From NCBI GenBank assembly GCA_013176395.1, contig JABMLP010000023.1, positions 744,001 through 808,000 on the forward strand: DNA of 64,000 nt, written 5' to 3'. The stretch comes from Venturia oleaginea. Its lineage: Eukaryota; Ascomycota; Dothideomycetes; Venturiales; Venturiaceae. Made by a program: the position numbers and the translations under genes. Below the pieces are notes generated by a model, which worked only from the letters and a program-made list of their open reading frames with translations, did not search any database and had not been told where the DNA came from. Positions 52,969 to 64,000 of this stretch are shown piece by piece. Numbering within the stretch: the first letter of the stretch is position 1; each line of letters opens with the position of its first letter.

Positions 52969-55900
52969 ATGGTCGGACTGACTTCAGCAGCCGGCTTGGT
53001 GGGATTCCTCTCCGAACCAGACCCGACCCTCCAGAGCTTCGCCCTCAACAGTCTTAACGAGAACATCGACTTGCTATGGCCCGAGGTCTCAGCATCTATA
53101 GGCGAAATGTAAGATACCAATTCCGAGCCCAGAGTCTCAAAGTCCTGTAGAGCCCTTCGTCCTGGCGCTGCTACGTTGGGCGCGTGGTGTCGCTCTTGAA
53201 ACAACATCATCGGATACATGGGCTAACTTATCATCAACAGCGAGGCGCTGTACGAGGACGAGAATTTCTCCGAGCGGGAACTGGCTGCCCTGGTTGCATC
53301 CAAGGTCTACTATCAGCTGCAAGAGTATGACGAAAGTATGCAATTTGCGCTGGGCGCCGGCAAGCTGTTCAACATTGACGAGCCGGGAGAGTTTGAGAAC
53401 ACCATCATCAGTACGTTGCACATCGTGATTCCGGCCATCCATCTGCCGATCCAAGCTCAAGGTGGACCTAAGGCTGACGCAAAAAATAGTGAAATGCATC
53501 GATACATACATCGCGCTCTCTGCCATGCACAACCCTGCTTCGCCCGCCAGCTCCGTGAACCAGAAACCCACAAACCTTACAACATCGTTCTCGGGCAATG
53601 CCAGTGGAGGTGTAAACGCCGCTGCATCCATGACGTCTCCCACGACTCCGTTTTCCCAGTCAACCCTACCGTCCAAATCGCTTCTCTCAAGACAAGACTC
53701 GTCGACTTTCGACCCATCCCTACCCGGTGGTGGAAACGCTGGAGTTGCTGGAGCACACCCTGCCCCTCTGGTCCTCCAACGCAGTGTCCAGAAGAATCTG
53801 CAAGCAATCATCCGACGTCTCTTTGAGAGCTGCTACGCTACTGGCGACTACCGCCAAGTGGTCGGAATCGCAATCGAGGCACGCAATCTCGAGGTTCTGA
53901 AGGAAGCAATTATCGAGGCCAGCAAGGCCGACAAGAGTGCAGGAAAGAAGCCCGTAGCTGCGAGTACAGGCAAGAGCGAGGAGCTCATGGAATATATCTT
54001 GGACATCTGCATGAATATTGTCCAAGAACGTGGCCTTCGAAATGAGATCCTGCGTCTCATTTTGGACCTCTTGAATGAGATCCCGAATCCAGATTACTTT
54101 GCCATCGCCAAATGTGTCGTTTACTTGGGCCAGCACTCCATGGCTTCAGGCATGCTGAAGACATTGGTTGAGCACCACGACGGCAAATCACTGGCGATAG
54201 CTTACCAAATCTCCTTCGACTTGTACGACAACGGCACACAGGAATTCCTGACAAAAGTGATGGAAGAGCTACCGGAATCCGAAGATGATAAGAAGGACGA
54301 AGTTCCTGCAGCGAATGGCAGCGCCAACGCTGCTGAGAAGTCTGATGACTCCAACGAGACCATTCCATTGATTTCGGATGCGGATGAAGAGGTATCGTCG
54401 ACCACTATGGTCTCACGTACCAAGGTCAAACCTGCAACTAACGAGGAAAAAAAGGCATACACCTCTATTAGACACATTCTCCGTGGTACCAAGAGCATCG
54501 AGCTCAACCTGGAATTCCTGTTCCGCAACAATCACACCGACAAGCACATCTTGCACAAGGTCCGCGATAGCCTCGAGGCTAGGAATTCCATTTTCCACAC
54601 TGGTGTCACATTTGCAAATGCTTTCATGAATTCCGGCACCACGAACGACTCGTTCATTCGTGAGAATCTTGAATGGCTTGGGAAGGCCGTAAACTGGTCC
54701 AAGTTCACTGCAACAGCAGCCCTGGGAGTCATTCATCGCGGAAACATCACACAAGGTCAAAAGCTGTTGGAACCATACCTGCCAAAAGAATCATCAATGA
54801 CTGGCTCTGTCTACAGCCAGGGTGGATCGCTCTATGCCCTTGGTCTTATCTACACCAACCACGGAACGCATGTCCTCGACTACCTACGAAAACATTTCAA
54901 CAAGGCAACAGAAGAGGTTGTTCAGCACGGTGGAGCTCTTGGTCTTGGTGTTGCTGGCATGGGAACTGGCTCAGACGAGATCTATGATGATCTCAAGCAG
55001 GTGTTGTACACTGACTCAGCCATCAACGGAGAGGCTGTTGGTTTGTCAATGGGTCTTGTTCAGCTTGGAACTGGCAATATCAAGGCTCTCGAGGACATGA
55101 TCCAATACGCGCACGATACTCAGCACGAGAAGATTGTCCGTGGACTGGCCATGGGAATGGCACTGGTCATGTACGCTCGACAAGAAGCCGCTGATGAGCT
55201 TGTCAACGGTCTTCTCGATGATCCGGACCCAACCCTGAGATATGGTGGTATCATGACCATTGCCCTGGCTTACTGCGGAACTGGCAGCAATAAGGCTGTC
55301 CGTCGACTTCTCCACGTTGCTGTCAGCGATGTCAGTGATGACGTTCGCCGAGTTGCAGTGATGAGCTTGGGTTTCGTCTTGTTCCGAAAGCCTGGTAGTG
55401 TTCCACGCATGGTTGAACTTCTCGCAGAGTCATACAACCCTCATGTGCGCTACGGTGCCACTATGGCTCTGGGTATTGCTTGTGCTGGTACCGGACTCGA
55501 CGAGGCTATCGACCTTTTGGAGCCCATGATGAAGGATTCCGTTGACTTCGTCCGTCAAGGTGCGCTGATCTCGCTTGCAATGATTATGGTCCAGCAAAAC
55601 GAGGCCATGAATCCCAAGGTTGCCACAATCCGGAAGACACTGCAGAAGATTATCGCAGACCGACATGAGGATGCGATGGCCAAATTTGGTTGCGCATTAG
55701 CCCTCGGCATCATTGATGCCGGTGGACGCAATTGCACGATCAGCCTCCAGACGCAAACTGGTAACCTGAACATGACTGCAATCGTCGGTATGGCTGTCTT
55801 CACTCAATACTGGTACTGGTTTCCCCTTACCCACTTCCTCTCCCTTGCCTTTGTGCCGACCTCAATCATTGGTGTTGACCAGGATTTGGAAATTCCAAAC

Positions 55901-56624
55901 TTCAAGTTCCACAGCAACACTCGTCCAAGCATGTTCGATTATCCTCCAGAGCAGGAGGTCAAGGCAGAAGAAGCGCCGGAGAAGGTCAAGACTGCTGTCC
56001 TCTCCACAACGGCTCAAGCGAGGAGAAGAAAGCAGGCCAAGGAGCGCCAACAGCGCCGTGAGAGCGTGAGCATGGATGTTGATCAGACGCCAGCGACGCC
56101 TAAGGTCTCATCTTCTGATGATGACAAGATGGACACCGACGAAAAGGAGGGTGACAGGACGGAAGAAGAGAAGGAGGCTGCCATCGAGACGCAGAAGAAG
56201 AAGGTCGAGAAGATCGGCTACGACATGGAGAACATGTCAAGGGTTTTGCCAATGCAACTAAAGTATATCAGCTTCCCGGGCAAGCGGTATGCCCCAGTCA
56301 AGAAGGTAAGGTGTTTGTTCAGTATGTGTGACGTTCCTATGCTAACTTGGTTCACAGCCTACTGGAGGTGTCATACTTCTCCACGATACTACGCCTGATG
56401 AGTCAAAGACTCTACTCGAGCTTAAAGTGAAGAAGGCTGCCACACAACCTGCACCGGTGAGAGACAATGCCAACGGCACATCTTCAGCGCCGGGCCTTAA
56501 TATGCTGAGTGCCGCTGCCGCTGCCGCTGGTGTCTTGACTGCAGTTGATGAAGACGACGACGATGGAGAAGAGGCTGAAGTGCCGGATGATTTCAACTAC
56601 CACAGCGACGGCGATTCTGATTAA
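52969..56624 (+). CDS. RPN2: 26S proteasome regulatory subunit Rpn2
   Basis: Exons 52969-53108, 53241-53410, 53490-56305 and 56358-56624 give 1130 residues (yeast Rpn2 is 945; filamentous forms are longer). Rpn2 (human PSMD1) is the large scaffold of the 19S base that binds Rpn1, Rpn13 and the ATPase ring. The N-terminal helices match the family (LWPEVSASI, FSERELAALVASKVYYQLQEYDES). The toroid of proteasome/cyclosome repeats spans about residues 470-800, with repeated ALGLGVAGMGTG, RYGGIMTIALAYCGTGSN, VRRVAVMSLGFVLF and RYGATMALGIACAGTG units. Insertions rich in Lys/Glu/Asp near 310 and 900-960 account for the extra length. The last exon ends in an acidic tail (DEDDDDGEEAEVPDDF), which in relatives docks Rpn13. 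Confidence 0.96.
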
Positions 56625-57179
56625 TTGATTGATCTTCGGCTGACGTTCCAGTTGTTCGTCGATCCAAACCCTTAGTAACTTCGTAAACTATGGCACGAAG
56701 ACCCGAGACGGAGGACCTCGTCCTCAGAATACCAGAGATGGGCAATGAGTTGAGGGTCCGTCACTCGTTGGCGTCAGTAGAAGAGGCTTCTGTATTATTA
56801 CACATTTTCTTCTGGAGTCGTGTACCTTTAGTATTCCAATCAACTAATATGCTGAATTGCAGTTTCTCTACCCAAGATCGATATTGATAATATTCTGGCG
56901 AATTTGAAGACAATTTTCTCTGGAAAACTATCGATACCGATCTTTTGTTTGAAGTTTCCATGTTTTTTTTGAGGATTGCTAGTCCCTGGCTGTGATGACC
57001 ATAATATCCTATGTGACGCAGTATGGGGGTCTCTGTCGATGTCTACTAGAGCACATAGATCGTGCAAGGAAGAGGTCATTAGCAAGGTCCACGAATCCCC
57101 TCTTCTCTTTACCTATCTCGTCTGCCTACAGAATTTCCTTTTCCCTTTCCCCTCTTCGACATTTATCCTGAAACCTACC
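56625..57179. other. Convergent spacer between RPN2 and SDR
   Basis: No gene seen. Probable 3' flanks of the two convergent genes. Confidence 0.4.
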
Positions 57180-58788
57180 TTACAATTTCCCCTGTTCCCC
57201 CCTTCCCTTGGAACTCTTCCACCCACTCAAAGTACTGCCCCCGTCCAACTCCAACACATTCCCTGTCATGTGCGCACTCGCCTGCGAACTCAGGAATAAC
57301 ACCACGCCTGCGAAATCGGAGGGTTTACCGATTCGGCCTGAAGGCTGGCGTTCGAGGAGGGTGTCGATGTATTTTTCGACTCCGAAGTTTGTCATTCGGC
57401 TTGGGAAGACGCCCGGGCAGATACAGTTTACCATTATATTTTGGGGCACGAGCTGGGGAGGTGTTAGTGGGGGGTTTGGGTTTGAGCTTGGGGGAGGGGG
57501 GTTGGTTTGGGTTGGGGGAGGGAGAGAGGAGAGAGGAGAGAGGAGAGGGAGAGGGAAGGGAGGAGAGATGATAGGGAGGGTACCTTTGAAGCTTGTATTT
57601 TGGTCAAGTGTATGCAGGCGGCCTTTGAGGGACCGTAGGAGAATGTGCCCGTGCCTGGGGCGGAGAGACCGCCTGTTGCTGGGGCGGTTACGTCGGAAGT
57701 CATAATACCGGCCATGGAGGCAATGTTGATTACTCGGCTTGGGGAGTCGGGGGTTGCGCCTTTTAGGAGGAGGGAGTGAAGGCCTACAGTTGCTTGAGGG
57801 TGTCAGCAGAGTCGATTCGAGAGTTGGGGAAGGAAGAGGTACGTACTGTAGAAGATTGATTTTACATTCAGAGCCATTAGTTTGTCCCAGCCTGATTCTG
57901 GGAAGTCGTCGTAGGATGCGCCCCTGATATATGATTAGCGAAAGGTTCACTCGGAGAATTGAATAGAGTGGGAGGGGCGAGGGTTTGTGGATTTACCATG
58001 TTGCACCTGAGTTGTTTAAGAGAACAGTCAATCGATCAGCTACTCTTTATTAGTATCTTGCTTCCGAAGAAGGGTATTTGAGCGAACATACTTCTCTTGG
58101 CGACTTCAGCACAGAGGGCTTGACATCCAGCCTTATCTTTCAAATCGGCAATGATGTACTCGCATTTCCCAGGCCCAATTTTATTGATCCTGTCAGTCGT
58201 CTAGGCAAATAAATTCGTATCAGCATTTTCACTCCCTGCCTTTCATTGTTTGTATCGCTTTAGAGACAACTCATCCCTCCCGTCCTCCCGTCTCCAAATC
58301 TCCATGGTATCTGATATTATCGAACGACAGCTCCATCCCTTTCAATTCTTCCACGCTCTTCTTTTCTCTCCATTCTCTCCTTGAAGAAAAAACCTCAAAC
58401 GTACCTTCTTAAGCTCACTTTCTTTCCTGGAGGCAATGAACACTCTAGCTCCATTCTGCACAAAGGCCTGCGCGGCCATTTCTCCCAAACCCGTCGCGCC
58501 GCCTGTGACGAGAACGACATGGTTTGAGAAGTCGAAGAGGTTGGGCTGGGGTTTGGTTTGGTCAGCTATAGGTTGGTTTGATACAACATTAAGGTGCAAG
58601 GGATGAAAGCAGGAACGATCAAGGGAGATGGATTCGAGTGGAGAAGGAAAGAAGAAGGAAAGTGAATGCGATTGTTTGCGTTCAGGAGAGCTTATGTTGA
58701 GCTCCCTGCTTAAACGACAGTGGAGAACAGGAAATGCGGAACTTACAACTTTGAGATCAGAGGTAGACGTCATTTCCAATGGTTCCAA
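57180..58788 (-). CDS. Short-chain dehydrogenase/reductase
   Basis: Seven exons read from splice sites: 58747-58788, 58405-58545, 58092-58200, 57997-58039, 57847-57923, 57584-57783 and 57180-57452. They give 294 residues (289 if the second ATG at 58773 is used). Classical SDR features are in order: cofactor loop TGGATGLG, NNSG (the family NNAG), VINIASMAGI with the active-site Ser region, and SYGPSKAACIHLTK with the Tyr-x3-Lys pair. VNCICPGVFPSRMT and a C-terminal GNVLELDGGSTL follow. After cofactor-binding strand 2, IASRKESELKK suggests NADP preference. Introns are unusually many for its size. The C-terminus GKL is close to, but not, a standard peroxisomal signal. Substrate unknown. Confidence 0.87.
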
Positions 58789-59019
58789 TTCAACGTATCG
58801 ATAAGTGACGATGATAGATATGTAGTGAGCTTGAGAGAAATGGAGACGTAGTTGTTGTTAGCGTGTTTGGTAACCTTATATTGTTCTGTCATCCTGGTGC
58901 CCCGCAAGGCTGACCTCTAACCTCGGCTCGATGAGTAGATTTATTCTCACCACCAAGGCAAAAATGGTAGGCAAGAGAAAATTGTTGCAGAAACGCAACT
59001 GAAGAATCGATAAAATACG

Positions 59020-59273
59020 AGAACTGTTAAGGGATGGAATCCTTCTCCCTAGCTTATCCATGACTGGATTCTCAATTGTTCTCTTGTTATTCTGCAAGCT
59101 GTCATGTTCTATTTAAAGATACATTCTAGAAGGATCTATTTGTAAGAGGAGGATTATATATACAAGCTATCCTTCCTGTACTTACACATTCTTCCTTGTA
59201 CTTAGATACTTGAAATACAAACTGTCTTCCCTCACTTGCGAAACACCTTTGAGGGTTGAACTCTTACAAGAAC
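59020..59273 (+). mobile_element. Solo LTR (family A, 244 bp) with TSD AGAAC
   Basis: Starts TGTTAAGGGATGG at 59025 and ends AACTCTTACA at 59268, flanked by AGAAC at 59020-59024 and 59269-59273. It is the uninterrupted version of the LTR at 20431-21417. Confidence 0.92.
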
Positions 59274-59968
59274 TCGCGAAGAATCCGATCGTTTTTACCT
59301 CTCTTGAAGCACACGTTTTAAGTATCTTATATATCTAATAATACTTTTCCGCCTAGTATCCTAGAAACAGTCGTAGGTAGGCTCTTTGTCGTACTCAGGC
59401 GTACTGCTAAAGACTTGAAAGAATCAATAAGTCTTGCCACGATTTGATTTCTTAGTACTAAATTAGATAGAAAGCAGCTTACATCAAAGTCTATAAAAAA
59501 TAAAAAGTAAAAAATAAAAAACTAGTTTAGTCCTATCTACCACTCTATATATCGTTCCTATCCATTAATAATCATTTTATATCCCCCAAAACTCCCAGTA
59601 AAACCTCGAAACCTGTCCAGCATCTCAGAATACAAAGTCCAAAGTCCAAAATCCAGAATCCAAAATCCAACGTCCAAAGTCCAAAGTCCAAAGTCCAAAA
59701 TTCAAAGTCCAAAATCTAACATCCAAAGTCCAGTCTAAAGTCCAAGCCTGAGGCCAAACTAAACCAACCCAACCTAACCATCCATCCCAGAGACATCAAA
59801 AACACAAACAATCGCCCGCTCCTCGCTCGCCAGCTCAAAATCAAACTCGAGATCCAAAATCAAACCATACCCCAACCATTCAGAAATCCAAAAAGCAGAA
59901 CAGAAAAGAGCCAGACTCAAAAGCCCAATTACCCTTCATACGCCTTACGTCCTCCCCCCTCCCTTACC
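59274..59968. other. Intergenic, AT- then CA-rich
   Basis: AT-rich to about 59580, then a heptanucleotide array (59633-59730), then CCA/AAC-rich sequence. No gene seen. Confidence 0.45.
59633..59730. repeat. Heptamer array, 14 units of CAAAGTC type
   Basis: Fourteen consecutive 7-base units starting at 59633: CAAAGTC seven times, with CAAAATC, CAGAATC, CAACGTC and TAACATC variants. Period is strictly 7 through 59730. Confidence 0.88.
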
Positions 59969-60334
59969 CTAATTCCCAGCCGGACTACTCGGCGGCGCAC
60001 CTGTACCAGGAGGAGGCTGTCCATCCCCACCACCACCCCCAGCAGGTTTGGGGCAATTACCACTACCCATAGTCTCTCCAACATAATTCCGTCGACGATT
60101 GTTAAGACTATTCGGTGGTGCAGGTGGTTGTCGAGGTCCTGGTGATGTAGTTGGTCTCGGACATGTGCTTCCGCCCATAGTAACGATATTCATGAATTCA
60201 ACACGGGCTGTGGTTCTCCTTGGCCTTGGCCTTGGAGGGTAAGGGGGAGGTGGGCCGACGTAAGGTGGTGGAGGAGGAACAACCGGTTTTGGATGTGGGT
60301 TTGGTTGTGGTCGTGGTCGTGGTTGTTTCGACAT
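59969..60334 (-). CDS. Proline-rich hypothetical protein
   Basis: A 121-residue ORF with a Pro/Arg N-terminal half (PRPRPQPNPHPKP, PPPPPYVGPPPPYPPRPRPRR) and a Gly/Pro C-terminal half. No signal peptide or domain. The C-rich composition makes open frames likely by chance, so the call is tentative. In its favour, it begins with an ATG in good context and its middle has mixed residues (VEFMNIVTMGGSTCP). Confidence 0.4.
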   Translation of the reverse strand: MSKQPRPRPQPNPHPKPVVPPPPPYVGPPPPYPPRPRPRRTTARVEFMNIVTMGGSTCPRPTTSPGPRQPPAPPNSLNNRRRNYVGETMGSGNCPKPAGGGGGDGQPPPGTGAPPSSPAGN

Positions 60335-61150
60335 TATTGATGCTTTCTGGTTGATGCTTTGTCGTTCTTGTTCATTGGTTAATATTTGATTGGGCTGTGT
60401 GGATATCGTTGTTGTTATTGGTGTAGTATTCGGTGGAGATGTAGTAGTTATTGCTGTTGATGAGGTCTCTTCTCAGCGGAAAAGTACTTCTCTTATACCT
60501 CCTAACATGATTGCCTGGTGAAGCATCAAGCAATCATGCAGACGGAGATTGCATGTTTGCTGAAGCACCTGTCTGTTGATAAGGATGAAGCAATTGCGGC
60601 AACGTATCATAGTACAGCAGCTGTCCGTGATACGGATGAAGCAATTGCGGCAACGATCATGGTACAGCAGAGTAGACTCCGAGGCCGTGGACCAAGAAGC
60701 TCGTGTCGCACAGGTAGCTATTGGTTACAATTTTCATCGAGTCAGCGAATGAGTAACCACATAGATTGTGAATGACCAAGAGATTTCGAGGATGCTATCG
60801 CTGCCGTTGGCAGCGGTGAGTGTGACGACTTCGAGGATGTAACGAAGGAAATGACTTCGACAGAACAATGAATGATTGTGACGAACCACTAATTGGTGCC
60901 GCGGTGATGAATGTGTGCATAGACTAAGCGCCAGCATTTTACGCCATATAACCATAATGACACTCAATCGAGACGACAAAGAGACACAAAAAACGACAAA
61001 AAGAGAGATTAGATGGGAAGAAGGAGGTCATGATGCATTTCTAAGATTAGACTTCATATATTATGATAAATTCATGCGGAAAAGACACAGAATGGCTGGA
61101 CGGATATCAAAAGGGAAAAGCGAAAAAGGGAAAGAGAAAGAAACGACCTA
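60335..61150. other. Intergenic with a 52-bp duplication
   Basis: A tandem pair of 52-bp units (60569 and 60621), sharing GGATGAAGCAATTGCGGCAA, lies here. AT- and GA-rich sequence follows to the stop of the glycosyltransferase. No gene seen. Confidence 0.4.
60569..60670. repeat. 52-bp tandem duplication
   Basis: Two units, CTGTCTGTTGATAAGG... from 60569 and CTGTCCGTGATACGG... from 60621, each containing GATGAAGCAATTGCGGCAACG and ending in GTACAGCAG. Confidence 0.8.
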
Positions 61151-62614
61151 TCAGACACTCTTGACCCCCGTAGAAACCGCCGCTGGTCCCAATGGCAAGA
61201 CCTGTCTCGCCTGTCTATCCCTATTCCTGGGAAACATCAAGTTCCCATGTATCATGAGCGGGAAAACGGCGATGACCCAGAACAAACTCACGATCCCCAT
61301 CGCAGCTGTCAACTTTAGTTCAACCCATATCGTACAGATCCAGGCGTAGAGCCAGTCGAGGGCTGTATTTGAAAACTCGTGGGGTAAAGTGGATGTGATT
61401 TCGTTTTGTTCGAGGGTATGAACGAGCTGCCAGGCAACTTTGTTATTAATTTGGTCCCAGGTTTTGCTTTCAGCGAGTCGCCGGGCCGCGAGGGATGTTG
61501 AGGTGCGGACTGGGTGGTTTTGAATTAGGAGGGCTGCTTTCTCGACGAAGGCAGCTTCGTCATCGGGTGCGACGAGGTATCCACCTGAGCCACTGCGAAG
61601 GATATCGACGGGACCGCCTGCAGCGCGAGCGACGACCGGCAGTCCACAGGCCATAGCTTCTAGAACGACGAGACCGAATGTCTCCGTGACTGAGCAGTGC
61701 AGGAAGACATCTGCGGAAGCATACGCACGAGCCAGTGCTGCTCCCTCGAGAAATCCGGTGAAGTGGACCTTGTCTCCAACGGGCGCGAAGAAGTTCTTGA
61801 CGTTCTGCTCGACAGCCGGATTTCTGTTCCCGCCGGCAATTACCAGCTTGTAGGGAATGCGAAGCTGAGCGAGACGAATAGCAATGGTGGCGAGATACGC
61901 AAGACCCTTCTCAGGCGCAAGACGTCCGACACAAAGCAGGATAACTTCACCCTTAGGTGCAACCTTTGTGCGAAATGACTCGTCCCTGTAAGCTGGACTG
62001 AACAATTCGGTGTCTACTCCACGTCCAAGCTGGACAAGTTTCTCATCATCAACACCAGAATCGACCAGGTAATCCCTTACAGGCGAGGAGGGATAGAACA
62101 CCGTCTCCACACAAGGATGGTTGAAAAGATAGCTTTGAACAATCTGGAGTAGCCAGCTGCCGTACTTGTCAAGAGGAGACGGGAATATGATGTCGCTATA
62201 TGCCGCGAGATCAGTCTGAAAATTGGCGATGATTGGTGGTGGATTTGAAAGGCATCGAGCTTGTAGCATGACTTGGAATCCCACTGATGCAGGACTAGCG
62301 AGATAGATCAGGTCGGGCTTGAATTTTCGGCATACTCTGTCGAGTCGGAACGGGTAGGCTACAGAGAGCTCCGGGCTATAGGGTAGAGAAAGGCCATTCA
62401 AACGACGAACATAGCCGACGGGAAGGGATTGATGTTTCTCTCCCTGGTAGTGAGGCGCAACTAGCTTCATTTCGACGCCATTCTGTTGGAGGTAGAGAAT
62501 GAGCTGCGTCGTTGTCCTTGACACGCCATTGATAGGCCCAAGAGATTCGCTGGCGAGAAGAAAGCGTTTTCCTCTCAGCGCCTCGGGGAATGGTGTCAAA
62601 TGGGGCAAGCTCAT
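61151..62614 (-). CDS. GT4-family glycosyltransferase, membrane-anchored
   Basis: A 487-residue protein from the ATG at 62614 (MSLPHLTPFPEAL); an in-frame ATG at 62668 would add 18 residues. It is a GT-B fold, GT4 retaining glycosyltransferase resembling SQD2 (sulfoquinovosyl-diacylglycerol synthase) and related sugar transferases. N-domain: LASESLGPINGVSRTT, KLVAPHYQG, FKPDLIYLASPAS, NFQTDLAAYS. C-domain: LLCVGRLAPEKGLAYL, FTGFLEGAALARAYASADVFLHCS and the catalytic/donor-binding ETFGLVVLEAMACGLPVVA with its Glu-x7-Glu pair, then GGPVDIL. About 80 residues at the C-terminus carry one or two hydrophobic helices (LDWLYAWICTIWVEL, MGIVSLFWVIAVFPLMI), so it is probably membrane bound. Acceptor not determinable. 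Confidence 0.87.
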   Translation of the reverse strand: MSLPHLTPFPEALRGKRFLLASESLGPINGVSRTTTQLILYLQQNGVEMKLVAPHYQGEKHQSLPVGYVRRLNGLSLPYSPELSVAYPFRLDRVCRKFKPDLIYLASPASVGFQVMLQARCLSNPPPIIANFQTDLAAYSDIIFPSPLDKYGSWLLQIVQSYLFNHPCVETVFYPSSPVRDYLVDSGVDDEKLVQLGRGVDTELFSPAYRDESFRTKVAPKGEVILLCVGRLAPEKGLAYLATIAIRLAQLRIPYKLVIAGGNRNPAVEQNVKNFFAPVGDKVHFTGFLEGAALARAYASADVFLHCSVTETFGLVVLEAMACGLPVVARAAGGPVDILRSGSGGYLVAPDDEAAFVEKAALLIQNHPVRTSTSLAARRLAESKTWDQINNKVAWQLVHTLEQNEITSTLPHEFSNTALDWLYAWICTIWVELKLTAAMGIVSLFWVIAVFPLMIHGNLMFPRNRDRQARQVLPLGPAAVSTGVKSV

Positions 62615-63461
62615 CGTGACTGTAGATATGACAAGGTTTGACAAAGTGTACCAGGCAGAAGCGTCCAAACTCTGAAGAGCGAAGACGACGGACTTTGAAA
62701 GCTCATGGCTTCCGTACTTCGGCGGCGACTGCGCATGTCATGCGAAGCAAGTGACTATGCGAAGATATACCTGCAGCCATGATAGCCGTTTCCTCTCACA
62801 TCAGTCCAAAGCAGTACGAATAGTATTCGTCTTCAGGTCCTCGTGGTGTTGATGTTGGTGTAGGTTGGATGCAGGGAAGAGGGAGTGTAGACGTCGAATC
62901 TCAGCCAATCTCAGCCAATGGTGCTGCACATGCCCTTCCTCGAAGCAACCGTTCCTATCAAGCACAAGCAACCGTTCCTATCAAGCACAAGCAACCGTTC
63001 CTATCAAGCACAAGCAACCGTTCCTCGATCAAGCACAAGCATCCGTTCCTCCTTCCAGATGGCCACTCTATCTGATCTGCAGAAGCCTTCGGATTCGACG
63101 CGCGACGAACTATGAATCCTTCCTCAGTTTGTGCCGAATTAATACCTGTGTTCAAACCGACCCCTCCCTATAGGAACGGGTCCAGATAATGTCGGCGAGT
63201 TTCAGGCAGAGTGAAGTAATTGAAGTTGTTAGCGAGGCACAATGCACGACGAGCGACGAGTGAGATCGCCTTGTCGACAACTGCACCTCGGTATCATTGT
63301 ATACATGACGACGACGTAAAAACAGTAAACATAAACTATGTAATGTAGGTATCTTTAAACATGCTCCGCGCTATGATGTGTACACCCTCATCCAAATCCG
63401 CAAAAGCATGGCGACGCAATCCCAAATCAATGTCATAAAGCTCTAGTCAAACACCCCATCA
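62615..63461. other. Intergenic with a 23-bp minisatellite
   Basis: Upstream region of the glycosyltransferase and 3' flank of the Opi1-like gene. It contains the 23-bp repeat at 62945-63054. No gene seen. Confidence 0.45.
62945..63054. repeat. 23-bp minisatellite, about five copies
   Basis: Unit GCAACCGTTCCTATCAAGCA plus CAA starts at 62945, 62968, 62991 and 63014 (this one two bases longer), with a partial fifth from 63039 (GCATCCGTTCCTCC). Confidence 0.9.
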
Positions 63462-64000
63462 TCACCTTTTCTCCGCAATGGACCCACTCGTAGGGGAAAC
63501 CTCAACACTCTCCATCTTGACGTCCTTCCCCGAATTCTGCTGCTGCTGCTGCTTTTGCTTTTGCTGTGCAGCCTCACTCTTCCTCAATCTAGCCTGCTCC
63601 CTCTTCTTCCCATACCGATCCAACCACCCCTCCGCATTCTCAATCGTAGCACTAACAATCAAGGTGACCTCCGCAATCATGTCCAACCCCTGAGTAGCAA
63701 AGGCAGATAATTTATTACCCTTCCTCACACCCTCAGTCGTACTCGTGCTATCCTGTTCTGCAGCCTCTCTTTCTGCGTTTCCCCAACGGTGAGGGATGGA
63801 CATGAGCTGTCGTCGGACAAGCGCGCCAGCATTCTCTGGGAGGGCACCACCTGTGTAATGTGATATGGAGTTTTTGATGGATTGAATTGATGTCATGATT
63901 TCTTGGTGGAAGGCTTGCATCCGCACGGCAAGGCGCCGAGATGCATCTTCTTGTTCAGGCGTGAGCTTACCACCTGTCGATTGATCCTGCGTGCTTTGCT
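63462..64000 (-). CDS. OPI1: Opi1-like transcriptional regulator, C-terminal part
   Basis: Partial: the stop is at 63462 and the frame runs off the window end at 64000. The segment ALPENAGALVRRQLMSIPHRWG, preceded by MQAFHQEIMTSIQSIKNSISHYTGG, is characteristic of the fungal Opi1 family, repressors of phospholipid-biosynthesis (inositol/choline-responsive) genes that sit at the ER or nucleus. Further on, LDMIAEVTLIVSATIENAEGWLDRYGKKREQARLR continues the conserved helical region. A Gln-rich stretch (QQKQKQQQQQ) and an acidic tail follow. No intron is seen in the visible 539 bases. The leucine zipper expected upstream lies outside the window. Confidence 0.8.
   Translation of the reverse strand, partial: QSTQDQSTGGKLTPEQEDASRRLAVRMQAFHQEIMTSIQSIKNSISHYTGGALPENAGALVRRQLMSIPHRWGNAEREAAEQDSTSTTEGVRKGNKLSAFATQGLDMIAEVTLIVSATIENAEGWLDRYGKKREQARLRKSEAAQQKQKQQQQQNSGKDVKMESVEVSPTSGSIAEKR

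Noticed and set aside
56845..56990. Possible small gene between RPN2 and SDR
   Set aside because: Only short overlapping frames on both strands; no support.

Overview
The window is a stretch of filamentous ascomycete (Pezizomycotina) nuclear DNA, by inference most likely Dothideomycetes. The grounds are short 50-60 base introns with GTANGT-like donors and CTAAC/CTAAT branch sites, compact housekeeping genes (glycogen synthase, XPG/Rad2, Cox10, Cet1, Rpn2, Opi1), a HET-domain gene, small secreted cysteine-rich proteins, and an AT-rich island of LTR retrotransposon debris. No rRNA or tRNA gene and no CRISPR array was seen.

Layout. 0-2.7 kb: a decayed, disordered-protein gene (+). 2.85-5.18 kb: glycogen synthase, five exons (-). 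7.7-9.4 kb: a predicted nucleotidyltransferase-fold protein with a 68-codon ORF starting 4 bases after its stop (-). 10.46-12.0 kb: an alpha/beta-hydrolase esterase (+). 13.42-19.56 kb: a complete but broken Ty3/Gypsy chromovirus with 5-bp target duplication ATTCC. 19.6-24.9 kb: a repeat island with three solo LTRs, one nested inside another, a 1.6-kb element between 14-bp direct repeats, and what looks like a small secreted-protein gene split by these insertions. 25.1-25.5 kb: a nine-cysteine secreted protein. 26.5-28.6 kb: a 700-residue disordered protein. 29.2-33.1 kb: the XPG/Rad2 repair nuclease. 34.5-35.4 kb: a secreted low-complexity repeat protein. 37-39.8 kb: transporter remnant and a 399-residue hypothetical protein. 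40.3-42.2 kb: a coiled-coil protein with a STAND-like N-terminus. 43.6-44.7 kb: a HET-domain pseudogene. 45.2-46.9 kb: a secreted choice-of-anchor-B protein. 48.1-49.7 kb: COX10. 50.2-51.8 kb: CET1. 53.0-56.6 kb: RPN2. 57.2-58.8 kb: a short-chain dehydrogenase. 59.0-59.3 kb: another solo LTR of the same family as the nested one. 60.0-60.3 kb: a proline-rich ORF. 61.2-62.6 kb: a GT4 glycosyltransferase. 63.5-64.0 kb: the C-terminal part of an Opi1-like regulator.

The functional genes are unrelated housekeeping or secreted-protein genes rather than one pathway. The window's main interest is the contrast between gene-dense conserved blocks and the 13-25 kb retroelement island, where LTR insertions, target duplications and a gene-like reading frame can be ordered in time from the sequence alone. 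I did not find a clearly new multi-gene system.
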